Part shown: positions 13,574 to 19,502 of the stretch, piece by piece
How the letters are laid out: the number at the start of each line of letters is the position of its first letter
How positions within the stretch are numbered: the first letter of the stretch is position 1
DNA from: JAFLCA01 sp041907145
Lineage (GTDB): Bacteria; Bdellovibrionota_C; UBA2361; JAFLCA01
Assembly (NCBI GenBank): GCA_041907145.1
Contig: JAYRHW010000268.1
Coordinates: 1 to 19,502, forward strand
Reading direction: 5' to 3'
Length of the DNA stretch: 19,502 nt
The notes under the pieces: generated by a model
Database searches by the model: none
Told to the model about the DNA's origin: nothing
Seen by the model: only the letters and a program-made list of their open reading frames with translations
Program-made: the position numbers and the translations under genes

Positions 13574-14787
13574 ACTCCCTGTGAGAGTGCCGCATCCGCA
13601 AGCGCGACAACTTGCTGTAGTGGGATGGAACGCATGCAGACATTATCGGTGCAAGCAGAACGCCGGTGATTCGTTGCCGCGAAGCAGGGGCTACACGAAA
13701 GATTTGCCGAGACCGAGTGGGCGCGAGGGCTGAGTGGAGAGTACAGTTTCGGCGTCTCCGGCCCAAACAGCACGATCGAATGTATCGGTGTGAGCGCAGC
13801 GAAGTGCGCCGGCCCGCTATCATTCGTAATGAGTAGGTGCGCGCGATTGAAAAGCACCATTAACTCACGCAACGTCTTCGTCTCCCCGGTTAAATCGATC
13901 CCCCGTCCGGCCGGTAGTCCTTGCAAAACGAGGTCCGCAATAGGCTTGGAATGTTTCAATCCGACGACCACCACGACGGCCCCCTCGTGCGCAGAGCAAA
14001 CCTGTCGACAAAGGGCGGCAAAATTCTCCAGCGGCCAACCGCGCAGTGGCAAGAGCCCAGGGTCGGGATTTACGATGACAATCTGACCCTGGGTGTTGAT
14101 CTGATATTTGCGCAGCAGACTATCGATGGCGGTCTCCTCCTCCGCAGAGCCGGTAAATGGAGGAAGGGGCAGCATTTCCTTCTCAAGATTGCGCTTCAAT
14201 AGCGGACGCTCGGAGGGGCCGGCCTCCAGGGCATAGAGCAGCGCCAGAAAGTTCAGCGCCATATGCTGGTGATTATTGTACATTACCCGATGGGTCAAAA
14301 ACGTGCCGCGGAACAGTCCCTCTCCGGTATATTGATCGTAGCCTACCCGATTCGTGGCACCGCTTAGGTAACTCAAAAGAGCAGTGCAGCGAGAAAAAAG
14401 CTCCATGTCGACGGTGGTATCGATTTTAAGCCGCCAGATGCGAAACAAAGCAGCGACGGCGCTCAAGGCGAAACTGATGAAGTTTCTATCGCTGATCACG
14501 ATGACATTCCCGGGTGGAATGACATTCAGGACGTCAACGCTCTCCCGATTCTTTCGAAACACCAAGAAATACAGCTCAGCGGCTGGAAACAACTGCGTTG
14601 CTCGAGAAAGAGTCGAGTAGGCGATAATCGCACTGCCCATCTCGCTTAGCTCTATAAAGAGTATTTTGCTGGGAGTCTTTGGCTGAGGCGGAAGGAGTCG
14701 CTTACGTATTTGCTGCCAAATACTCAAGACCGCGCACAAAGGCACACCGACCCAGTAATCAACCTTCTGCATTAAGGAAACATGCAT
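13570..14787 (-). CDS. Glycosyltransferase family 9 (heptosyltransferase-like)
   Basis: The 405-aa product matches GT9, the ADP-heptose:LPS heptosyltransferase family. The first Rossmann motif is KILFIELSEMGSAIIAYSTL at about 41-60. The donor-site loop LLITNDSGPAHFAA (about 318-331) is followed by SIVLFGPETPKLYSP. A C-terminal Cys cluster (SCSPC, then SACTDNVCMRSI) is common in GT9. It is somewhat longer than WaaC/WaaF (around 320-350), because of an N-terminal hydrophobic stretch (VGVPLCAVLSIW) that may anchor it to the membrane. Neither the ATG at 14787 nor the in-frame ATG at 14772 has a clear Shine-Dalgarno. It is first in an operon with GT87 and DUF445. Sugar specificity is unknown. Confidence 0.88.
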   Translation of the reverse strand: MHVSLMQKVDYWVGVPLCAVLSIWQQIRKRLLPPQPKTPSKILFIELSEMGSAIIAYSTLSRATQLFPAAELYFLVFRKNRESVDVLNVIPPGNVIVISDRNFISFALSAVAALFRIWRLKIDTTVDMELFSRCTALLSYLSGATNRVGYDQYTGEGLFRGTFLTHRVMYNNHQHMALNFLALLYALEAGPSERPLLKRNLEKEMLPLPPFTGSAEEETAIDSLLRKYQINTQGQIVIVNPDPGLLPLRGWPLENFAALCRQVCSAHEGAVVVVVGLKHSKPIADLVLQGLPAGRGIDLTGETKTLRELMVLFNRAHLLITNDSGPAHFAALTPIHSIVLFGPETPKLYSPLSPRAHSVSANLSCSPCFAATNHRRSACTDNVCMRSIPLQQVVALADAALSQGV

Positions 14788-15100
14788 GGCGCAAGGTTAG
14801 CGCTTTCCCTGGTGGGTTGAAAGTCAGCCCCACCACATCCCTCAAGTCTGCTTTGTTAGATTCGCGATGAAAATCCTTTTGCCCAGCCGGTCGATCGCAG
14901 CCGCCCAAGTCGGGCAACCAAATCCCGCTTCCCACTACAGAAACATTAGTCTGCAAGTTCAATAGGTTACTCGCCAATCTCCCGAGCCTTCAGCGAGTTG
15001 AGGGAACTTTAAATCATTTGAAACTACCTCTTTTTCATAGGCAACTTTTTGTCCTAGAGTGCGATAGGAAGTTGCTGTCTTTTCGAAACTCGGAGTTGAC
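14788..15100. other. Divergent intergenic region with hairpins
   Basis: This region separates the leftward GT9 operon from the rightward 201-aa gene and must hold both promoters, although I find no convincing sigma-70 pair. GGTGGG (14811-14816) and CCCACC (14829-14834) form a 6-bp inverted repeat. A second hairpin sits near the right end. Small frames crossing the region have no family features. Confidence 0.5.
15041..15075. repeat. Bulged hairpin ahead of the 201-aa gene
   Basis: GCAACT-ttttg-TCCTA (15041-15056) pairs with TAGGAAGTTGC (15065-15075): 11 bp with a 5-nt bulge and an 8-nt loop (GAGTGCGA). It ends 25 nt before the GTG start, so it may be in the leader of that gene. Confidence 0.4.
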
Positions 15101-15706
15101 GTGGAAGCTAGGCTCATATCTGTCGGAAAAAAGACATCCTCACGGCATGTAACGAAACTTGATGCCCTCCTAGGAGGTGCGCGCTCGGTGGAGGAAATCG
15201 TCGCGGGCTGGATGCGCCCGGGCAACAGCCTCATTATCGGACTCAATCGCGAGCTCCACGAACCCAATATATCTCTCTCCTTCGTGCGTCGCGGGGAAAC
15301 GTTAGCCATAGCTAACTTTACGTTGGAGCAAATGAAGCGCGCCTACCCTGCAATTGCTCCTCTCAATGAAGAGGTGCTCCCCTACTCCGACCAGGAAGGA
15401 TTTAGGCCTAACGACGAGTGGTTCGATTCTCGCAACTCCCGACTAGGAGTTTACACTGATGAAGTTCTGGACATGAATGTAGCTCCCCCGGAGGCTCTGA
15501 TGGAGCTTTTGTTGAGCTACGTTTACTCAAGTGCCGGTTTTGCTGAACTGTCTTTCAAAGATGGGGAAACTGAATCAAATAGCCTGCTCCGTGCTTCACT
15601 TGTCTTCCTGGGGCTTGAAAATGACCAGGGATGGTACGAGCTCATCGGCTTTTGGCAGGCTGCTCTACAAGACTATGTAGAGTGTCGGGCTGCTCTCCCG
15701 CATTGA
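15101..15706 (+). CDS. 201-aa hypothetical protein
   Basis: I do not recognise this family. The GTG start has CGGAG five bases upstream (15091-15095). The product is acidic and appears globular and soluble, with no signal peptide or membrane helix. Visible segments are SLIIGLNRELHEPNISLSFV near 43-62, a Trp/Asp region (FRPNDEWFDSRNSRLGVYTD) near 102-121, and a helical C-terminus (WYELIGFWQAALQDYVECRA). It stands alone between the divergent GT9 operon and the THUMP methyltransferase, about 60 nt upstream of the latter and on the same strand. No function is proposed. Confidence 0.7.
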   Translation: MEARLISVGKKTSSRHVTKLDALLGGARSVEEIVAGWMRPGNSLIIGLNRELHEPNISLSFVRRGETLAIANFTLEQMKRAYPAIAPLNEEVLPYSDQEGFRPNDEWFDSRNSRLGVYTDEVLDMNVAPPEALMELLLSYVYSSAGFAELSFKDGETESNSLLRASLVFLGLENDQGWYELIGFWQAALQDYVECRAALPH

Positions 15707-15766
15707 TTTTGACCAGTTTCACCTACACTTTTACAGTTCAGGCCACGCTACGCCCTTAGTCGTCGC

Positions 15767-16816
15767 ATGAGTACGAATTACTTCGCCCGCACGCTGCATG
15801 GACTCGAAGAGAACTCCTGGCACGCCGTGAGAGAGATCGGGTATTCAGAGCTGATATCGATTTCCCATCGCACGATTGAATTTACTTCCGAGGCTTCGCT
15901 GATCGATTTGCTGGCCTCGCACGGCATCGAGGATCTCTTCATTCACCTTGAGACTATAGAGCGCGTTACTCATGAACGCAGCGCGCTGGAGCTGCTGCGC
16001 AAGGCAGTAAGGCGCTGCAACCTGGCCAAAGCAGTGCAGGCACTTCAAACTGCTAGACCGATTCCACCCAAACCGGCGTTTTCAATTACCGCCAGCTTCG
16101 TCGGATCGAGAAACTACAATCGCTGGGAGTTGGCCGATTCAATCCGGGCTGGAATACCGGAGTTGGCATCCTTGCCCTATGTTGAAACAAAGGATCAAAG
16201 CGCGCCGCCGCATGACTTACACTTGCGATTAGTTATTGAAGGCGAACGAGCAATATTAGGTTTACGCGCCAGCTTAACACCGCTACATAAACGCACATAT
16301 TTACAGACACCGACTCCCGGATCGATTAGCCCGGTCGCAGCCTTTCTGATGTCTCGGTTGGCCAACCCCAAGGCAGGCGAAGTGGTTCTAGATCCGCTCT
16401 GCGGCTGCGGCACAATTCCGATTGAAGCAAGCTTTTGCGCCCCGAACCTCGTGACCATGGGAATGGAGATCGACCCCCTGATCGCTGAAATGGGACAAAG
16501 AAATGCTGCGGCGGCTGGTACAGGGACTGCTATTATCCAGGGCGATATATTCAAGTCCTCTTTGGAGCCAGGGTCGACTGACATAATTGTTTGCGACCTG
16601 CCCTGGGGAGAACAAACAACCCTGAAAAACGGCAGCTATAATAGCCTCCTTGTCGTACTGAAGAGGCTGCTTCGATCACAGGGACGCATGGTCTTGATGA
16701 GTGGAGACATCGAGGCGCTTGAGGCTGCCGTGGAGTTATCGAAGCTTAAGGTGCAGCAACGAATCGACGTCAGTCTGCACGGCAAACACCCCCGTATTAT
16801 CCTGAGCAGAATCTAA
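15767..16816 (+). CDS. THUMP-type RNA N2-guanine methyltransferase-like protein
   Basis: The 349-aa product has a divergent N-terminal THUMP-like region (about 35-170, ending LVIEGERAILGLRASL), which binds RNA in this family. The Rossmann methyltransferase domain follows, with DPLCGCGTIPIEA (209-221, SAM-binding), the acidic-loop GMEID at about 232-236, and the catalytic-type DLPWG (277-281). The layout fits Trm14/THUMPD3-like enzymes that make N2-methylguanosine in tRNA, or RlmL-like enzymes acting on 23S rRNA. The DLPWG variant of [N/D]PP[Y/W/F] is typical of the guanine-N2 branch. The exact substrate cannot be read from sequence. It is probably cytoplasmic. Confidence 0.88.
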   Translation: MSTNYFARTLHGLEENSWHAVREIGYSELISISHRTIEFTSEASLIDLLASHGIEDLFIHLETIERVTHERSALELLRKAVRRCNLAKAVQALQTARPIPPKPAFSITASFVGSRNYNRWELADSIRAGIPELASLPYVETKDQSAPPHDLHLRLVIEGERAILGLRASLTPLHKRTYLQTPTPGSISPVAAFLMSRLANPKAGEVVLDPLCGCGTIPIEASFCAPNLVTMGMEIDPLIAEMGQRNAAAAGTGTAIIQGDIFKSSLEPGSTDIIVCDLPWGEQTTLKNGSYNSLLVVLKRLLRSQGRMVLMSGDIEALEAAVELSKLKVQQRIDVSLHGKHPRIILSRI

Positions 16817-16904
16817 TCGAACCAGGGCGGTTAAGTGCGCCAATCTCAGAAGTTCTTGAGCCCACGCAAAGTGAGTGAGAGTATACCTCCTTGGAGTACC
16901 TACT

Positions 16905-17486
16905 ATGAATGACACAAAAAGGATTCTTCAATGCGCTAGTGCTGCTTTATTCTCCGTCGGTTTACTCTGTTCAGCCGTGCTGGCAGACTCAGCGCAGACA
17001 ACACTCCCCCCTGGCCCACAGAATTTTAATTTCGAGGCTTCAGCCAACGCTGATGGAGTTCCGCAACAATGGAACACCTCTGATGAGCCAGCGCTCTACG
17101 CACTCGATACCAAGATAAAGCATGGCGGGGAGCAGTCTCTTAGAATAGTCGGAAAGCGAGGTACCTGGACCACTCTCACCTCTCGGATCTTTCAACGAAT
17201 CAGTGCTGAAAATTACCGCGGCAAGAGGGCCCGCTTCTCCGTGTGGGCCAAGACTGAAGATATCGATCCGGCAAGCAGTATCTGGATTGCCGTATTTGAT
17301 AACAATGACGTGTTTCTAAAATCCGATGCGTTAATAGGAGATCCTAGCAGAGCAATTACGGGAACGAGCGATTGGAAGCAGCATACGGTAGAGATTGATA
17401 TCCCTCAGAATGCTTTTCGCATCTCGCTGGGTTTTGAGATGGCGTCGCGGGGAACCGCGTGGGTCGACGATATGACTCTGGAATGA
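16905..17486 (+). CDS. Secreted carbohydrate-binding-like beta-sandwich protein
   Basis: I use the ATG at 16905, which has GGAG nine bases upstream, rather than the GTG at 16875. The 193-aa product begins with a Sec signal peptide (ILQCASAALFSVGLLCSAVL, cleavage near ADS). The mature part resembles the galactose-binding-like domain often found in proteobacterial secreted proteins and AraC-type regulators: NFEASANADGVPQQW, then YRGKRARFSVWAKTEDIDPA, SIWIAVFD, GTSDWKQHTVEIDIP and a closing GTAWVDDMTLE. This domain likely binds sugar or peptide ligands; no catalytic domain is attached. It stands alone and would be periplasmic or secreted. Confidence 0.8.
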   Translation: MNDTKRILQCASAALFSVGLLCSAVLADSAQTTLPPGPQNFNFEASANADGVPQQWNTSDEPALYALDTKIKHGGEQSLRIVGKRGTWTTLTSRIFQRISAENYRGKRARFSVWAKTEDIDPASSIWIAVFDNNDVFLKSDALIGDPSRAITGTSDWKQHTVEIDIPQNAFRISLGFEMASRGTAWVDDMTLE

Positions 17487-17542
17487 ATATCGATCCATGT
17501 AGCCGCTGTGGCGGTGCCATTAATGCTTGGCAGAATCCTTAG
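17483..17542 (+). CDS. Possible 19-aa CxxC micro-ORF
   Basis: The ATG overlaps the stop of the preceding gene as ATGA and encodes MNIDPCSRCGGAINAWQNP. The CSRCGG unit looks like half a zinc ribbon. It could be a real coupled micropeptide or a decayed remnant of a longer zinc-ribbon gene; there is no independent ribosome-binding site. Confidence 0.2.
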   Translation: MNIDPCSRCGGAINAWQNP

Positions 17543-17802
17543 CCATGAAAAGTTAGAGAGTCCCCAACGTCGCCACCCTTTGAGGCAATAATTTCAGCCC
17601 AAGAACTACTATACTGCAGCCTCACCGATCCAAGTTCACAAGAGGTCGAACTAACGCGCTGATATCATTGGAAATGAAATGTGTAATTTCCACAGCCAAT
17701 CAGGCAACGCGGGAAGCGAAGCTGCACATATCCTTATGTATGAAGCGCATGCTCTCCCCTCAGGCTCTTCGTAATCTTGTCGTTTTAATTTCCTGAGGTT
17801 TT
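17487..17802. other. Intergenic region before the Cys-rich lipoprotein
   Basis: Apart from the micro-ORF at its left end and the GGAAAT/ATTTCC inverted repeat, I see no gene or RNA. It must contain the promoter of the Cys-rich lipoprotein, but no convincing -35/-10 pair was found. Confidence 0.45.
17670..17691. repeat. Inverted repeat GGAAAT-N10-ATTTCC
   Basis: Perfect 6-bp arms are separated by ten bases, with half-sites 16 bp apart, a spacing common for dimeric repressor operators. The repeat lies about 110 nt upstream of the Cys-rich lipoprotein. Confidence 0.3.
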
Positions 17803-18393
17803 ATGAAAAAGAGATTGCGCCATGTCCCCTGTCTCACAGCACTGTTCGCGTTCTGTACGCTCTCCGGCTGCTCAGTCCTAACCGATCTTTGTGTTCAATG
17901 CGTGAATAACAAGGTTAATCAATGGTACGACGAGCATCTAGACGATTCCCCTCGAACTGAGCAATGCACGAAGCTCAAGAAGACTGTAAAGGAGGCTTAT
18001 AGCGCCTGTAGTTCAGGCCCCGATGCGCCTTGCAGCGGCGCTACTTGCGCACTTGCCGAGGCCTCGGGTCTTCCCCGAAATACCTCGGTTGGCGACTTAG
18101 AGCCCGTATTCAATCGATTATTGGATTCGGAGGAGGATGACGCTCAGGCAATAGAGTCGGCATTTCTGGCTGGTTATCGCGCAGAGCAACAGTCTAGCGA
18201 GCAGTCGCGGTTATTTGAGGTTTCCGGCAAAGGCGGCGGCGTTGGTTCAAGCAACAGCGATGGGCAGACTACGGACTGGGATACTATTTGCGCCAAGCTG
18301 CGCGAGATTAAGCGCAAGTGCGCAAACGCTCATCCGATTCCGGTAAACTTTCCCTTACCTCCGCAATGTGAAGGACACAGTAATCCGGCCTAA
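17803..18393 (+). CDS. Cys-rich lipoprotein
   Basis: The ATG has TGAGG five bases upstream. The 196-aa product starts with KKRLRH and a hydrophobic stretch ending LSGC, a good lipobox with Cys23 as the lipidated residue. The mature part carries nine further Cys (for example residues 30, 33, 55, 69, 77, 82, 163, 173 and 189), suggesting disulfides in the periplasm; the odd number leaves one free. A low-complexity linker (SGKGGGVGSSNSDGQT) separates the N- and C-terminal Cys groups. No known family is recognised. It is a single gene followed by a strong terminator. Confidence 0.8.
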   Translation: MKKRLRHVPCLTALFAFCTLSGCSVLTDLCVQCVNNKVNQWYDEHLDDSPRTEQCTKLKKTVKEAYSACSSGPDAPCSGATCALAEASGLPRNTSVGDLEPVFNRLLDSEEDDAQAIESAFLAGYRAEQQSSEQSRLFEVSGKGGGVGSSNSDGQTTDWDTICAKLREIKRKCANAHPIPVNFPLPPQCEGHSNPA

Positions 18394-18400
18394 CGGATTA
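18381..18400. repeat. Inverted repeat over the lipoprotein stop codon
   Basis: TAATCCG (18381-18387) and CGGATTA (18394-18400) pair perfectly around a 6-nt loop containing the TAA stop. Together with the terminator just downstream it makes a tandem hairpin at the 3' end of the lipoprotein mRNA. Confidence 0.45.
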
Positions 18401-18413
18401 CTCAATACGAGAA

Positions 18414-18447
18414 GGCCCGAGTGGAGATTCTCCGCTCGGGCCCTTTT
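18414..18447 (+). terminator. Rho-independent terminator
   Basis: GGCCCGAGTGGAG (18414-18426) and CTCCGCTCGGGCC (18430-18442) form a 13-bp stem with one G-U pair and an ATT loop, followed by CTTTT. It ends the Cys-rich lipoprotein transcript and, on the other strand, could also stop riboflavin-synthase transcription less efficiently. Confidence 0.88.
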
Positions 18448-18488
18448 ATAATTGATGTGCAATGGCGCGACTATGACCCCAATCAATG

Positions 18489-19214
18489 TTACTTTGACTT
18501 CGGCGATCTTCCCAAAGCGGTCAATGAATGAGCCTCGGAAAGTTGATCGAGAGATTGCCCCTGAGAGGCTAGCAGCTTTTCGATGGCAGGGAGAAGCCCG
18601 CCAAATTGCTCCTGGAGAAAATCTCGGATGGTATCGACGGTCACCAGTGTCCCGCGCTCGACCTCTAGGTTGACCCGGTCCCCTACCCTCTTTAATCCGA
18701 AGGTCGTAAGCCGCAGCGTTTCCGGTATGAACCAAACCTGAAAAGTACCGGCAGCCCGATCAACTCCCGAAATAGTAAGGCTTGTGCCGTTTAGTGCCAC
18801 ATAGCCCTTTTGAAAAATGTATTTTCTCCAGGCCGGAGGAACTTCAAAGGTTACCACCCAATTGTTATCAGGCTTCTCAATCGCAATGATAGTTGCCGTG
18901 CAGTCTACATGTCCGGAGATCGCATGACCTCCCACCTCGGCTCCATCTTTGGCGGCGCGTTCGATATTTACTTCAGATCCCGATGCGAGATCACCGAGAG
19001 TCGTAAGTCTGAGCGTCTCCTGCATAGCATCGAACTTGACCCGGCGCCCCATAATCTCGGTAACTGTGAGGCAAACTCCGTCAACGGCAATGCTCGCACC
19101 CTGTTCCAGGTCCTGGTCGGCGCCCGGCGGCAGCTCAACTTCCAGGCGCGAAAGTCCCGGCAGAGCATGCACGCCCTTTACTGCACCGCGTCCCCTAACT
19201 ATGCCTGTGAACAT
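18489..19214 (-). CDS. ribE: Riboflavin synthase alpha subunit
   Basis: The enzyme dismutates two 6,7-dimethyl-8-ribityllumazine molecules to riboflavin. The 241-aa product opens with the hallmark MFTGIV and has two lumazine-binding repeats of about 95 residues. Repeat 1 includes ASIAVDGVCLTVTEI and FDAMQETLRLTTLG; repeat 2 includes GYVALNGTSLTISGV and FIPETLRLTTFGL. Between them is VGGHAISGHVDCTATI, where many homologues have Gly rather than this Cys. The tail after residue 200 is longer than in E. coli (213 aa). No Shine-Dalgarno is obvious. No other rib gene is in the window, and no FMN riboswitch is seen upstream. It converges with the Cys-rich lipoprotein gene. Confidence 0.95.
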   Translation of the reverse strand: MFTGIVRGRGAVKGVHALPGLSRLEVELPPGADQDLEQGASIAVDGVCLTVTEIMGRRVKFDAMQETLRLTTLGDLASGSEVNIERAAKDGAEVGGHAISGHVDCTATIIAIEKPDNNWVVTFEVPPAWRKYIFQKGYVALNGTSLTISGVDRAAGTFQVWFIPETLRLTTFGLKRVGDRVNLEVERGTLVTVDTIRDFLQEQFGGLLPAIEKLLASQGQSLDQLSEAHSLTALGRSPKSK

Positions 19215-19241
19215 CGCCGCATCTCGAGTGAAGGAGGCAGA

Positions 19242-19502
19242 TTACTGACCGACAGCAGCGCCGGAGGCCGCAGCCTGCGCCCCCGCAGCGTCGATCGAGG
19301 CTCCAGCATTATTCAACGCTGCAACAGACTGTGCCTCAGTGGTGGCGCTCTTAGCCTGAGCAACAGCAGCTTGTGACTGTGCCACAGCATTTGCAGCCGC
19401 AGCCTGGCCGGCAGCTAAGGCTGCCTCCGCTGCCTTCTTTGCCTCCGCCTGAGCCTTCTCAGCCATCTTAGCGGCCTCTGCTGCCTGCTGATCGGCAGCA
19501 GC
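19242..19502 (-). CDS. Ala-rich coiled-coil protein, C-terminal part (start outside window)
   Basis: The frame is open to the right edge, so the N-terminus, with any signal or lipobox, is not visible; an internal ATG at 19466 is probably not the start. The 86 visible residues are about half Ala with regularly spaced Lys, Glu and Gln (KMAEKAQAEAKKAAEAALAA), giving a heptad-like helix similar to alanine-zipper proteins such as Lpp. The last 30 residues are Gly/Ala-rich. A structural envelope protein is plausible. It ends 27 nt before riboflavin synthase on the same strand. Low-complexity composition makes any family assignment unsafe. Confidence 0.6.
   Translation of the reverse strand, partial: AAADQQAAEAAKMAEKAQAEAKKAAEAALAAGQAAAANAVAQSQAAVAQAKSATTEAQSVAALNNAGASIDAAGAQAAASGAAVGQ

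Noticed and set aside
14759..14977. Leftward 72-aa frame upstream of the GT9 gene
   Set aside because: It overlaps the GT9 start, has no family features and no good ribosome-binding site; more likely chance in the leader region.
14959..15309. Leftward 116-aa frame opposite the 201-aa gene
   Set aside because: It is antisense to a better supported gene with a Shine-Dalgarno and has biased, Ser/Arg/Thr-rich composition typical of a shadow frame.
1..19502. CRISPR arrays, tRNA/rRNA genes, insertion sequences or phage genes
   Set aside because: No repeat-spacer pattern, no cloverleaf-like segment, no transposase or integrase frame was seen on either strand.

Overview
The window comes from a Gram-negative (diderm) bacterium. 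The signs are several lipobox lipoproteins, a GT9 heptosyltransferase-type gene and a non-flagellar type III secretion (T3SS) gene set. By eye the base composition is moderate and GTG/TTG starts appear. I cannot name the phylum. The uracil phosphoribosyltransferase resembles the Bacteroidota-type enzyme, while the riboflavin synthase and the carbohydrate-binding-like protein look proteobacterial, so a proteobacterial or Bdellovibrionota-like lineage is only a guess.

Region 1 (1-6300): a truncated response regulator runs rightward off the left edge and ends one base from a leftward operon. In transcription order that operon is a FliA/WhiG-type sigma factor, SctJ, a 71-aa unknown, SctQ, a small SctI-like protein, SctV, a TPR lipoprotein and a basic 102-aa unknown. 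Most genes overlap or nearly touch. The short lipoprotein SctJ and the single-SpoA SctQ-like protein point to an injectisome rather than a flagellum. The ATPase, SctR/S/T/U, secretin and SctD are not in the window. Inside sctQ a perfect AAGGAGG sits 8 nt before an in-frame ATG, predicting a separate SctQ-C product. A perfect 10-bp hairpin separates the SctI-like gene from sctV.

Region 2 (6357-8933): a RelE/ParE-type toxin with an AbrB-type antitoxin (promoter and paired CACAGTG boxes visible), then upp with an overlapping CoA-binding protein gene, then a Pro/His/Asp-rich lipoprotein.

Region 3 (9070-14787): a leftward cell-envelope set (GT9, GT87, DUF445) followed by a 593-aa protein with HEIGH plus a downstream EDWAEAFAEYY segment. 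It has no signal peptide and resembles lethal-factor-like metallopeptidases, so it is a candidate T3SS effector or a large cytosolic protease.

Region 4 (15101-18393, rightward): an unrecognised 201-aa protein, a THUMP-type RNA methyltransferase, a secreted carbohydrate-binding-like protein and a Cys-rich lipoprotein ending in a strong terminator.

Region 5 (18489-19502, leftward): riboflavin synthase, preceded by the 3' part of an Ala-rich, Lpp-like coiled-coil protein that runs off the right edge.
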